Assembly (NCBI GenBank): GCA_963585895.1
Contig: OY757921.1
Location: forward strand, 49,103,527 to 49,167,526
Direction: 5' to 3'
DNA from: Sepioteuthis lessoniana
Lineage: Eukaryota > Mollusca > Cephalopoda > Myopsida > Loliginidae
DNA length: 64,000 bases
Shown: piece by piece, positions 20,385-30,949 of the stretch
How the letters are laid out: each line of letters begins with the position of its first letter
Position numbering within the stretch: position 1 is the stretch's first letter
The notes under the pieces: generated by a model
The model's input: the letters and a program-made list of their open reading frames with translations, nothing else
Database searches by the model: none
Told to the model about the DNA's origin: nothing
Translations under genes and position numbers: made by a program

Positions 20385-20692
20385 TTGCGAGTTTTTCACA
20401 TATATGTTAGGTGGTGGTCTTCCCTGGAGTCTGAGTGACAGCAAGTCTCTGCAAGTCTCCAGGGCTCTTCTCAGTATTCTGATCCATCTCAACGATGCTG
20501 TCAGCTCGTGCTCCAATTTCCAACTCTTCCAACCCCCTTGCCCAACCTTTAGGGATCGTTCCAAGCGGTGCACCAATTATAACTGATATCACTTCATGTT
20601 TCATCGCTTTTTTTGTTCTCTAGCAAGGTCGTTTTCACTGATTTTCATTCTGTGGTACACCGGGACGGCAAAGTCCACTTTTAGGCAGATCT
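20385..20692 (-). mobile_element. RLE-LINE copy iv, short
   Basis: The minus strand translates through MKHEVISVIIGAPLGTIPKG, WARGLEELEIGARADSIVEM and DQNTEKSPGDLQRLAVTQTP, the conserved C-terminus. It is 5'-truncated and joined to (CTT)n. Confidence 0.82.
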
Positions 20693-20772
20693 TCTTCTTC
20701 TTCTTCTTCTTCTTCTTCTTCTTCTTCTTCTTCTTCTTCTTCTTCTTCTTCTTCTTCGTATTATTATTATTA
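20692..20772. repeat. (CTT)n and (ATT)n microsatellites
   Basis: About 22 CTT units then (ATT)n, between two RLE-LINE copies. Apparent poly-Phe and poly-Lys ORFs derive from it. Confidence 0.95.
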
Positions 20773-20924
20773 TTATTTACTCTTTTAGAGTTTTTCACAT
20801 CAGCGCCAGCTGATAGTCTTCTACTGGAGTTTGAGTGGCAGAAAGTCTCCTCAAATCTCCAGGACTCTTCTCAGTATTCTGGCCATTCTTAATAATGGTG
20901 TCGTTTGGATGGTCTCCACTCGTT
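20773..20924 (-). mobile_element. RLE-LINE copy v, 3' end only
   Basis: About 150 bp: gagtttttcacatcagcgcc, agctgatagtcttctactgg, caggactcttctcagtattc. Each end is bounded by ATT repeats. Confidence 0.8.
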
Positions 20925-20941
20925 ATTATTATTATTATTAT

Positions 20942-22240
20942 TTGCTCATTAGAGTTTTTCACATCAGTTCTAGCAGATGGTTTTTCACTGGATTTTGAAT
21001 GACAGCAAGTCTCCTCAAGTTTACAGGGATTCTCAGTATTCGGGCCGTTCTCAATAATGCTGTAGTTTGGATGGTCTCCACTCGTCCTCCAATTTCCCAG
21101 TTTTCCATTCTCTTTCATAATCCTTTAGGTACTGTACCAAAAGTACCAATCACAATTGGTATAATTTTCGCCTTCATGTTCCATAGTTTTTTCAATTTCC
21201 TTGCAAGGTCCAGGTACTTATCCTTCTTTTCAAATTCTTTCAATTTTACTCTGTGGTCAGCCAGGACAGCATAGTCCACAATTTTGCAAGTTCTTTTTTT
21301 TTTCGGTCTGGTCTACAGGCCGAGATTAGGGGATCCGTTGGTATGTCAAAGTCCCATAAGAATTTATGTGTGTCATTTTCTAGGACAGATGCTGGGTTGT
21401 GCATACATCATTTGTTCGTATGGTCAAATTTGAATTTCTAGCACATCTCCCAGTGGATCATCTTGCCCACCCAGTCGTGTCTAGTCTTATACTCCTTCTG
21501 TGCTAATTTACTGCATTCGCTTATTATGTGATTGATGGTTTCGACTCAATTACCACATAACCTACATTTGCTATTTTGTTGCACCTTATCTATTCTTCCT
21601 TTGATATGATTGGTTTTTATGATGTTGTTTTAGGCTGCTATTAGGAGTGATTCAATTTCTCTCTTAAAGTTTCCTTTTCTTAGCCATGTCTATTTTTTTC
21701 TAGAGTGAGATATTGTTTATTATTTGTTTAAAACGCCCATAGAGTTATTTTTTTTCCTATTTTTGTTTCCTAGTTATTGTCATTCTGTTGTCCATCGTGT
21801 TGTCAGTATCGTTTCTGATAGCTGTAATCAGTCCTCCTGCGTGCTTTTCTATGTAGTCCTCGAGTCGTTGTATCCATGCGTCAACGCAGTCTTCAATGTT
21901 GGCAAGTCCTCTGATTCCCCCCTTTCTTGATACATATAGTCTGTCAACGTCGTCTCTTGGATGTAATACCTTATGCATGGCCATTTGTTTTCTTGTTCTT
22001 TGGTCCATTTGCTTAAAAAAAGGGTTTCGAATATCTAACGAGGGATACTGCCCAGGTATTTATTCCTTTGGTAAGGTTTCTGCTAGATAGTTTTGTCGCA
22101 AGTAGCTTTCTAGTTCAGGGATATTCTTTCTTAATTTTTCCTTTCATTTCCACTTGTTTGATGATGTCAGCCTACAAGATGCCCAAGTATTTGTACGTTT
22201 TCTTTTCTCCGAGCGTTCTAATCTTGTCTTGATTTGTTAT
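20942..22240 (-). mobile_element. RLE-LINE copy vi, longest
   Basis: Minus orientation, about 1.3 kb. From the 5' side, patches read LGEKKTYKYLGIL, GINTWAVSLVRYSKPFF and MDQRTRKQMAMHKVLHPRDD, then VDRLYVSRKGGIRGLANIED and NRMTITRKQK (an 83-codon open frame at 21757-22008). The zinc and endonuclease-like region and the C-terminal tail follow. YKYLGIL is the last RT block, so the RT palm itself is absent. It is an R2/NeSL-like LINE by domain order (RT, CCHC, RPD), though the clade is not proven. Confidence 0.83.
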
Positions 22241-22345
22241 TATTATTTTATCGGAATAGTTACTTAAAACCCTATAATTGCCGGCAAAAATGACAGAATT
22301 CAGCATTAAATGAACAACAAAGTTGACATGCCGTAAAACCAACTA
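22241..22345 (+). repeat. 48-bp unit plus stem-loop tail
   Basis: agttacttaaaaccctataa leads to AGCATTAAATGAAC..GTTGACATGCC and an AACC-rich end. The inner AAC/GTT arms pair. Confidence 0.6.
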
Positions 22346-22894
22346 ACCGAACAGCAGATACTAAAGGAATATTTGGGATAATCAAAATGTATCAAAACTG
22401 GAGTGGAGATTTTTTAAATTCTTTAAAGTTAAAATATAAACGAAGACGTGTGCAAAAAAAAAAAAAAAAAAAAAAACTGACGAGAAATTCGGACTGTTGT
22501 CTGGAAAAGTCAGTACTAATTTAGAAAAAAGAATATTCATTTTCCTAGTCTCGATACTTTTGGCAAAACACAGAGTTGTGAAAGTGCTGCACCCCGCCAA
22601 CAACTATCAGATCGAACTTTGTGGAACTTTTCTTGTTCCATAAACTAAAAATTATTTTCAACGTAAAAGTCTGAAGACATGGTGGATACTAAAACGAATA
22701 ACACGGTGCAACTTCACACTATATAAAAAAGAGGAGTTTCAGGATGCTTCGATCAATGAAAGCTCGGTGGAGTTGGTATGTTTAACGGGGACTATTTTGA
22801 ATAAAATGAACGTTTCCTTCATAGTCAATTTGTATCTTGATAAATTCAGTTTTCAGTCTCAGTTCTTATTGGGCATACCACGTGAATGGCCAGT
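22346..22894. other. Unassigned stretch with poly(A)
   Basis: Contains a 21-base poly(A) at about 22456. No repeat family or ORF supported. Confidence 0.4.
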
Positions 22895-23047
22895 CGTTCT
22901 ATTACTTTCACTTTCAGACTAATGCCCTTAAGAAAGGTACGAACTCCTTATCCTTTCAAGCTAAATGATATCACTGCTGTTCAACAATAATGGCTTTGGC
23001 TTTAAATAACCTAAGATTAATATGCCATTAAACAAAGAAACCAAATT
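22895..23047 (+). mobile_element. SINE-C body and tail
   Basis: cagactaatgcccttaagaa, aggtacgaactcc, then ggctttaaataacctaagat, taatatgccattaaac. The head is mostly lost. Confidence 0.7.
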
Positions 23048-23503
23048 CAATTTATTTTCCTGTAGAAATGCAATATGATCCAAAAGAAGTTCTTTTTTTA
23101 TTATTTGAATTGGCTGTATATGTAACCTGTGATATGGACAGAATTTATCAAACAAATACAGAAAAACTTTCATTCGCTCTAAATGATTACATGTATCGTG
23201 ACACAACAAAGAAGAAAGAAAAAAGCAATAATAACGCTTATTTTAAGCACTGACAGCACATAAGCAGTTGATTTTTCAAGGCGTAGATTTTCCTCTTAGA
23301 TAATTGATGAAACACAATTTTCCAGGCGTCGATGGAAAATACACAACTCAAAAAAGCACAAACACTGATTACTTTAAATGTTTGTTAAGCTAAGTCTGAC
23401 AATTCGACGAAGAGAAGAATAGAAGATTATATTTTATCAATCTTATTTAAACTCCAAAGATACTTATATGATATGTTGCAAAAGATGGTGTTTGTCCTGT
23501 CGG
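23048..23503. other. Unassigned stretch
   Basis: The 61-codon ORF at 23068 shows no recognised motif. No repeat match was seen. Confidence 0.35.
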
Positions 23504-24200
23504 TGGGGCTTACAATATATTGACAGTATACCCTGAAGAGGGGTAAGACACCCCTCTAAAAAGGGTGAACTGGATATCAGTTGTCTAAATTTCTGAGACG
23601 ATGATTGATGATTTTTATCATTAAGGGTTTTCGGACTATTGCCTTCATCTTTATTGTTATTTCCACAATGTTTCGGCCGATATGTCCTCTGGCCTTCTTC
23701 CGGTATTTGTCGAACTCGGGAACCTATACGGAACTTCGAACTACGTCATTTATTGAATCCACGGGGGTCGCCTGTTCTGATTCCGTTAGCCATAACCGGG
23801 TACAAGTGTAAAGCAGTCAGGATTGAACCTGCAACCTCCAGATTATTGTCTCCTTAGAAGCTTAGGGAACCAACGCCTATAACCGTTAAGAACACATAGC
23901 GTAACGGTTATAGGCGTTGGTTTCCTACGCTTCTAAGCTTCTAAGGAGGACATATCGGCCGAAACGTTGTGGAACTAACAATAAAGATGAAGACAATAGT
24001 CCGAAAACCCATAATGATAAAAAGGGTGAACTGGGTATGACCCTAAATTACATCTGATGGTGATGCGCTAGTTCTAGAGAGATGGGGAGTGTGAATTACT
24101 CTTTTTCTGCCATTACTCCCAGGTTCACTTTGATCCAGAGTAACAGTACCTGTTATGTTCCCATCTAATAGATATATTCAAAAACTATTCTTTTTTGATC
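23504..24200 (+). mobile_element. B-element head split by an insertion
   Basis: The 5' part of the head is at 23504-23573 (gaagaggggtaagacaccc) and the remainder at 24018-24200 (ctaaattacatctgatggtg, taacagtacctgttatg). The break carries a perfect 17-bp duplication (TAAAAAGGGTGAACTGG at 23557 and 24018) around a 444-bp insert. Confidence 0.8.
23574..24017. mobile_element. Inverted dimer of a tRNA-headed SINE with GGCCGAAAC tail
   Basis: Left unit (minus, about 23617-23895): box-A-like sequence around taacggttataggcg, box-B-like gcaggttcaatcctg, then ggaagaaggcc and ggccgaaacattgtgg. Right unit (plus, about 23895-24017): the same head, an internal deletion that removes box B, and then ggccgaaacgttgtgg. 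The heads meet at 23874-23916 as an inverted repeat. The last ~75 bp are near-identical in both units. The head looks closest to a class II (Leu/Ser-type) tRNA. Confidence 0.7.
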
Positions 24201-24234
24201 AGACTGTGAGCAAAAACCCAATCGAACAAATAAA

Positions 24235-24358
24235 CAAAATCTCTCGAGAATCAATTACACAAAAAATGTGAACATGAACGTACAATGAACGCGATTATCT
24301 AACATCCTGGATGGATTAATATGCCGTTAAAATCAATCAATTAATCAATAAATGATCG
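24235..24358 (+). mobile_element. F-type 3' end
   Basis: tctcgagaatcaattacaca, gaacatgaacgtacaatgaa, cgcgatt, then ggattaatatgccgttaaaa and (ATCA)n. The same end occurs at 46440, 46950 and, inverted, at 63805. It closes the B element that starts at 23504. Confidence 0.7.
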
Positions 24359-24689
24359 TGCCGGGAATTTTTGCATCAAATCAACGAAGATCAGTTTGAC
24401 TCAGGCAGACATGGTAAGTTTTATTTATTTTTATTTTAACTTTTTGGGTTATAAACGAAACAAAAAAGTGACTTGTAGAAGAAAGCAACCCGATTTTATA
24501 ACCGGGCGGGTAGAAACGCTTAGGAGAGTCCATGGCGCTTAGGACAGTCCCTATTTTTATGTCAGTGAATTTGTTTAGATGTTTTCAAGTGACGGTCTTG
24601 AGAACATCGTGTATACCAAACGGTTTCAGGGTTAGACACAAAAAATAAGACCCTCCAAGATCCTAGAAATGCCAATTTCATAATATGTA
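24359..24689. other. Unassigned stretch
   Basis: No feature recognised. Confidence 0.35.
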
Positions 24690-24800
24690 TTTACTCGAAT
24701 CCTCCACTACGGTCAAGATGGGACATAGGTCTCATTTTTCGGCGGAGTAGAGCTGGTTTTAATTCAGAACTTTTGTTCTCGCTCGGTTGCTGTTTAAATT
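24690..24800 (-). mobile_element. SINE-D 3' part
   Basis: aatcctccactacggtcaag, atgggacataggtctc, cggagtagagctggttt: the minus-oriented SINE-D end. Confidence 0.65.
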
Positions 24801-24889
24801 AAACAAATACGATGACTGTCGTAAGAAACAATTAAATTCCCCAAGTCATTCGTGATAAGAGGTCGCATGTCATTTAATAGACAAGAGAA

Positions 24890-25300
24890 GATTGTAACCA
24901 TTACCTCAACAATCGATGCATTGAATTCCAGGATAATTTTCTCCTTCAATCAATTGAAATTTGGTTTTGTGATGATGAGGACATTTTTAGGATCATTGTG
25001 CATCTTGTCACAGTGCAAAGAGGAATTATGCTTTGCTTCAGGAAAGGCATATAAAATCAATGACATGGCCACCAAACAGTCCTGATCTAAATTTATTTGA
25101 AAATTCATGGTGGAAGTTTTTTTAAATGGTCTATGAGAAGGTTCCATTCACTAAAGAGGATCTATTTTCTGTCATTCTGGTAAGGTGGAACCACTTTAAC
25201 AAATGATATTTCATTAAATTAGTGAAATCTATATCTAAAATAATGAAAGCTATCATAAAAGCTCGAGGAGGGGTAACTAAATATTTATTTTAATTTTTTT
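24890..25300 (+). mobile_element. Tc1-like transposase C-terminal relic
   Basis: Frames give QDNFLLQSIEIWFCDDEDIF, then WPPNSPDLNLFENSWW, then MVYEKVPFTKEDLFSVILVR, WNHFN, and LVKSISKIMKAIIKARGGVT, KY. The WPxxSPDLNxxENxW block and the final RxxxAIxAxGGxTKY block are hallmarks of Tc1-type DD34E transposases. Stops and frame changes interrupt it. Terminal repeats were not located. Confidence 0.75.
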
Positions 25301-25424
25301 GTTGGTGAATTCTTTAATGTTTCTTTAAAATTGGGTTATTCCATATTTTCCACTGCATGGAAAATTATACTCTTAATCTAAATAATTCAATGCAGTTTAT
25401 TTAAGGTGTATTTTATGAAACTAA
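25301..25424. other. Unassigned AT-rich spacer
   Basis: Probably the 3' flank of the Tc1-like relic. No terminal repeat recognised. Confidence 0.3.
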
Positions 25425-25706
25425 CCGGGCCATTGGCCTAATGAGTAGAGTGTTTGCCAATGGTCCGGGATAACGTGGTTCAATCCCAGGTCGAGTCATA
25501 CCTTTGGTATGAGGGCTCAAAATTTGAAGACTCAAAAATGGTACTTGATCCCGCCTTCCTTAACACTCAGCATTATAAGGTGTGGATCAAGGGTAACATT
25601 GAGCAATCCTGAGAATAGAGTGGCCCCTCTCCTAAACCTCGGTGTTGTAGCTATTGAAAAGGCAACATTCGGATCGCCCTCGATTGCGGTCGCTATCTTT
25701 ACTAAT
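25425..25706 (+). mobile_element. SINE-A copy, near full length
   Basis: Head gggccattggcctaatgagt, agagtgtttgccaatgg (box-A region), ggttcaatcccagg (box B), body atggtacttgatcccgc..aacactcagcattataagg, 3' ggatcgccctcgattgcggt. It has a longer spacer after the head than other copies. Confidence 0.87.
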
Positions 25707-26219
25707 GAAACTAGAATGTTCGGCCTTTAAAGAAAAAATATTTTACACTTTATCTGTTATTAGATTATTTACGGCAAGATAAAAAAAACTCCTGTAAGAC
25801 TTCGAATTCCCTAATTTTTGCCTGGGAGAGAAATCAAAAACAAGCGTATTAAGATTATGATAAAAAGCCAGAATGAATAATTTACCCGTCACGCCTATTG
25901 TAATGTACTTCAGCTTACCTTCCTAAACCAGTGATAAGTAATCTTAGAACGTAATCACATTGTACGCCACAGTTTTGGGATTGAAAAACATTTAACGAGG
26001 GACGATGGTCACAGCAATCTCCGTCAAATGTCTGGCCATAATCATTCTGGTAATGAAGAAGGCGAATTGTCAAAACCCCACGGGATTCACAGTGTCGGAC
26101 AATCTAAAAAGAGAAAAGGAAAAAAATTATTAAAAAAGAGAAAATTACAAGAAATTATCTGATTGGCCGATTATGGTTAACTTGTGGGGAAAAGTTATGA
26201 AAAACACCAAATAAGAATG
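25707..26219. other. Unassigned stretch
   Basis: No recognised repeat, ORF or RNA. Confidence 0.35.
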
Positions 26220-28030
26220 GCATGGTAATAATGATGAATCAAATCAAGACCCTTTTCGAAACACATACTAATATAAACATGATAGAATTACGGGGCCTTT
26301 TCGATAGACATTCTAATATGTGGATGGATAGAATTAAGGGCTTTCTATGATAGACAATGTAACATAAGGATGAATAGAATTGTGAGCTTTTTTTCGTTAG
26401 ACGTTCTATAATAGGGATGAATAGAATTAAAGGCCCTTTTGATAGACATTCTAATATGGCAATGAATAGAATCAAGGGCCTTCTTAGATAGACATTTTGA
26501 CTGAGGGATGAATAGAAGAAACTGTCCTTTACGATAGATATTCTATAATGGGGATGAATGAAATCATGATCCCTTTCCGATAGAAATTTTATTATAGGAT
26601 AAATAAAATCAAAAGCCCTTTTTAAAAGAAATTCTATTATAGAGATGAATGAAATTAAGAGCTCTTTTCGAAAGTGATGCTATAAAAAGAATGAATTGAA
26701 TTAAGGGCATTTTTAGATAGACATTTTAATAATGGGATGAATAGAATTAAGGGCTCTTTACGATAGACGTTCTATAATAGGGATGACTGAAGTTAAGAGA
26801 CATTTCGAAATAAGGATGCCTAAAATTAAGGGCACTTTCTGATAGACATTCTATAATAGGGATAAATGAAATTAAGAGCCCTTTTCAATAGTCATTTATA
26901 ATAACGATGAATAGAATTAAGAGCCCTTTTCTGTAGACATTCAATAAGGACGAATAGAATTGACCTGTCTTTTCGATATACATTCTGTATATCGAGATGA
27001 ATTTGATTAAGGGCCCTTTTTATTAGACATTTTATAATGGTGATGAATAGAATGAAAGTATCTAATACCTAACCTTTCTTGATAGACATTCTATTTATTA
27101 TAGGGATGAATAGAATTAAGGGGCAATTTCGATTGGTATTCGGGTCTTTTTTGATTGACATTTTTAATAGGGATAAATTGAATTAAGGACCCTTTTTGAA
27201 GAACATTCTATGATAAAGATGAATAGAATTATGGCTCCTTTTTGAAAGGCATTTTAACATTCGGATGAATAGAATTGAGGACTCTTTCGATAAACGTTCA
27301 ATTATAGGGATGAACAGAATTAAGAACCATTTTCAATAGAAATTCTAAAACAGAGATGAAGAGATTTAAGAGTAATTTCTGAAGTCACTTTAATATAAGG
27401 ATGAATAGAACGGGCCTTTACGATAGACATTCTATAATAGGGATGAATGAAATTAAGATCCCCTTCGGAGAATTATTCGATAATAAGGATGAATAGAATA
27501 AAGAGCTCTTTTCGGTAGACATTCTATGATAAGGATGAATAGAAATGAGGTGTCTTTTCGGTAGACATCCTGTAATAGGGATGAATAGAATTAAGGCCAC
27601 TTTTCGATAGACGTTCTGTAATCGGGATGAATAGAATTAAGGGCCTTTTTAACAGACATTCTACAAGGGATTTAAATGGAATTAAGGTGTCTTTTCGATA
27701 GACATTCTATGATAAGGATGAATGGAATTGCGGGCCTTTTTGATAGACATTCTATAATAGAAATGTATAGAATTATGTGCGCTTTTCGATAAATATTCTC
27801 GAATAAGCATGAATAAAATTACGGGTCTTTTTTAATAGAAATTCTATAGAATGCCTATCAAAAAAGACCCGTAATTTTATGATGATCTTTTTGACAATTT
27901 TTATGATATTTTTAGGGATGAATAGACATTCTGCAGTCGGGATGAATGAAATTAAGGGGCTTTTTTGGAGGGTATTCTATCATATGGATTAATAGGATTA
28001 AGAGCTCTTTTCTATAGATCTTTGAAGAAA
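26220..28030 (+). repeat. About 47-bp minisatellite, ~1.8 kb
   Basis: Some 35-40 degenerate units of the form gggatgaatagaattaaggg-cccttttcgatagacattctataata. Units vary by point changes and small indels, so it is old. It contains a nearly perfect 68-bp palindrome at 27813-27880. Minus-strand ORFs with ILFIPIIECLSK repeats are products of the tandem array. Confidence 0.92.
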
Positions 28031-28295
28031 TATCAAATATTCAACTGAGCCCCACTTCCAGAACAATTTGGTGGTTTTAAGAAAAATGTGATTGAGGATT
28101 TAAACAGTTGAAATATCGATCTTTCTGATTACTAAAATTCTGTTATTATTTTTGAGTCGGACAAATTTGAACTGAAACTTCAAAATATATTAAAAAATGC
28201 TTGGGCAAAAATGTTTGAGAACGTCAGCCTTAGACAATCAGGAAATCTATTATAAAAAGGGATATTTTCAAATTCAGTATTTCAATAAAAGTAAC
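28031..28295. other. Unassigned spacer
   Basis: No feature recognised. Confidence 0.35.
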
Positions 28296-28562
28296 CAGAC
28301 ATTTGCATAATGGTTAGAGTGTTCGCCAATGGCCTGGGAGACCGGGGTTCAATCCCAGGTCTAGTCATACCAAAAACTCAGAAAATGGTACTTGATACCA
28401 CCTTTCTTAACACTCAGCATTATATGGTATGGATCAAGGGTAAAGTGGAGCAATCCAGGGAAAGGAGTAGCACCCTCCCCTACATCTCGGTGTAGTAGTT
28501 ATCGAAAAGGGAGCCTTCAGGTCATCTTCGACTACAGTCGCCAACTTACTTTTACTTTATTT
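28296..28562 (+). mobile_element. SINE-A copy, complete
   Basis: Head agacatttgcataatggtta, gagtgttcgccaatggcctg (box-A region), ggttcaatcccagg (box B), complete body and caacttacttttactttatt end. Confidence 0.88.
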
Positions 28563-29246
28563 CTATAAAATAATTCATTTAGAATATAATTGTTTTTAGA
28601 TGTTTTTTTCATGAAAATATGATTATATGCGTCGTTACCGACACTGAAAAGATCCGGGTACATTAGGTCAGAGCAAGATTATTCGTTCATTTACATAACT
28701 CGTATGTTTTGAAAGAGTCTTACGTGAACGACACATCACTAGTGGTCATCACAACGAATCAAGATTTCAGTGTACGATATCTGGTCCAGAGTTTTTTTTC
28801 AGTTATAAAGAGATTTATCTATACAAACTAATAAATTCACCTCCTTATGGACCCTGTAAACTTTTGTTTATTCTACTAAAATTTTATTCACCCCTAAATG
28901 GACACTTCAGCTGGTTTCAAAATGATTATGACGATTGAAACTTTATTTTGAAGATCAGATTTTTTAAGTTTTTGACATGTGAAATGTGAATTAAATTGAT
29001 TTATTTTTTTCTTGATCAATCCAACACTGTATCCTACTATGTTCTCCATTGAATCGATAGTTTTTAAGATTTAATTCTAAGTACCCTATCACTTTCACTT
29101 GTTTATGAGTTTAATCCTCACTGGTTACCTTATACTTCTGGTCTTGTCTCAAACTAAGCAAAGTTTAATAATAACTGTCAGTTTTCATTTTTTAAAAGTT
29201 TAAACACGAGTATGCTACTCATTAGCTATTTTTTCTTTTTAAGTAA

Positions 29247-29247
<1 letters not shown>
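28563..29247. other. Unassigned stretch
   Basis: About 680 bp of AT-rich DNA with no feature recognised. Confidence 0.35.
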
Positions 29248-29285
<38 letters not shown>

Positions 29286-29286
29286 T
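29248..29286. repeat. (CTTT)n microsatellite
   Basis: About nine CTTT units. Confidence 0.9.
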
Positions 29287-29319
29287 TCCTTGTCTATTTT
29301 TTCTTTCCTTGTCTCATGG

Positions 29320-29570
29320 TCATTCATAGCCCGAGGAAATAATTGGCCCTCAGCTTCAGAATGAGATGGGATCGTCTTTCCAAACAGTACCTCCTCATCG
29401 CACTTAAAAGGTTTGGTGTCAGTCCTTGATGCCTGAAGTGCCCCTAAAAAGGAATGCTGGGTTAATCTTTATTTTGACCCTCATTCAAGCGTGAGGGTCC
29501 TGCATTAAATCTATCCCCGTACGGGTATTGTTCAATACCCGCTTTTCGCTTTTCTCTCGTTTCTCTCTTT
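29320..29570. other. GC-richer segment with E-like motif
   Basis: Contains gatgcctgaagtgcccctaa and aaaggaatgctggg, reminiscent of the conserved E hairpin region, and a short inverted CCCGTACGGG. Relationship to E is uncertain. Confidence 0.35.
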
Positions 29571-29596
29571 TCAGTTTCTTATCACCCCGACATAGT

Positions 29597-29810
29597 GACT
29601 GCATAGTGACGTACACCGACTGCATCCTCTGCAGAGGGGAAAGCAAATAGGTGTCTTGAGTATTAAACTAGAATGCATCTGATGGTAAGGCTACATTTCT
29701 GTTGGGAGTGTGAAGTACCCTTTGATTGCCAGTACTCCCGGTTTCCCACTGTTAGTACCTGTTAGGGTCCCATCTTTGGGTCAAATAGATCTATTTGAAA
29801 ATTATTTCGT
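29597..29810 (+). mobile_element. B-element head
   Basis: gacgtacaccgactgcatcc, tctgcagaggggaaag, tgcatctgatggtaaggct, agtacctgttagggtccc, gggtcaaatagatctatttg. Confidence 0.8.
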
Positions 29811-30030
29811 TTGGTTTGATTTCTTTGTATGATATCATATCAATCTTCGAGGGTTATTTCGTGACAAAACTATTCTTGTAGAAAAATAGTAATCCTACTG
29901 TTTAATCCATATCAGAAAGGAAAAATTATTTGCATTGGATAGGAATACTTGAAACCATGCAAATTATTTGTATTTAGAAAGCTTTCTTTAATCTTTACAA
30001 AAGATGATTATTATGAGTTACTTGAAACCA
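29809..30030. repeat. Inverted stem-loop tail and 48-bp units
   Basis: tatgatatcatatcaatctt and cgagggttatttcgtgac is a minus-oriented SINE-C tail. Degenerate 48-bp units then run to the mariner at 30033. Confidence 0.6.
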
Positions 30031-30032
30031 TA

Positions 30033-30946
30033 TACGTAGTGCCTTCAATAAGTTTCAAGACTTTTTTTGAACAGGCATTTAAAATTGGCGTAGACTCTTG
30101 AAAATTCAGTATACTATTGCTATACATCTTATGGGATGATTGACCAATTTCTATGATTTCAAGTTCAAACGAACAGCTACAGCAGGAATTTGAATACACC
30201 CCACTAAAACCTGATTGTCACAGCTGGTGAATTTCAAAAATGCAATCTGGACGTGAGGACATTTTAGAAGAACGATATGCTATAAAATTCTGTTTTAAAC
30301 TTGGAAAAAATGCCACAGAAACGTATGGAATGCTTCAGACTGCTTTTTGACCATCTTGCATGAATCGAGTATCAATTTTTGGGTTGCATAAGAGATTCAA
30401 GGAAGGCACGGAGTCTGTGAGGGATGATGAGAGGTGTGGCAGGAGTAAGGAAGTCAATACACCAGAGTTGATTGGCCAAAGGGTTAGGTTTAGGGTTACT
30501 ATGTTGAGGTTTTAAGGGAGTTCAGGAAGAGATTCCTAGGGAAGAGGCCAGCACTCTTCAAATCGGGTCAGTGGCATTTCCACCAGGACAATGCACCAGT
30601 CCACAACTCCATCCTTGTCACAGACTATTTGACCAAGATGGGCATCAAGACAGTTCCTCAGCCTCCCTATAGTCCAGACCTTGCTCCTGTGACTTTTGGT
30701 TATTCCCTAAGCTCAGAGGCTGTCGTTATGAGACAATTGAGGAGATGAAAGAGGCTGTGACGAAGGTCATTGATACGCTGACACAAGAGGACTTCGATGG
30801 GGCCTTCTAGAAGTTTTTGGAACGGTAGAACAAGTGCATTGCAGCCGGAGGAGATTATTTTGAAGGGGACTAGAGTTTCATGTGTGTACTATCAATAAAA
30901 GTGCCCATACGAAAAAAGTCTGGAAACTTATTTAATGATCCTCGTA
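30033..30946 (+). mobile_element. Mariner element with internal deletion
   Basis: TIRs: tacgtagtgcc..ataagtttcaagactttttt and, at the 3' end, agtctggaaacttatttaatgatcctcgta, both with terminal TA. Coding patches: IKFCFKLGKNATETYGMLQT, RFKEGTESVRDDERCGRSKE and VNTPELIGQRVR (N-terminal DNA-binding half), then QWHFHQDNAPVHNS and TKMGIKTVPQPPYSPDLAP (second and third catalytic blocks), and YETIEEMKEAVTKVIDTLTQ. The middle (roughly residues 85-230 of the family) is deleted. A one-base loss near CDFWLFP shifts the frame. Confidence 0.88.
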
Positions 30947-30949
30947 AGT

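Noticed and set aside
20596-20892. Poly-Phe/poly-Lys ORFs
   Set aside because: Products of (CTT)n between two RLE-LINE copies.
26239-27600. Repetitive minus-strand ORFs (ILFIPIIECLSK...) as a repeat protein
   Set aside because: They follow the 47-bp minisatellite, whose unit is not a multiple of three, so frames rotate and end at stops.
30478-30500. Telomere-like ttaggtttaggg
   Set aside because: Only about two units, within the mariner coding region (codons for QRVR..RVT), so a chance local duplication.
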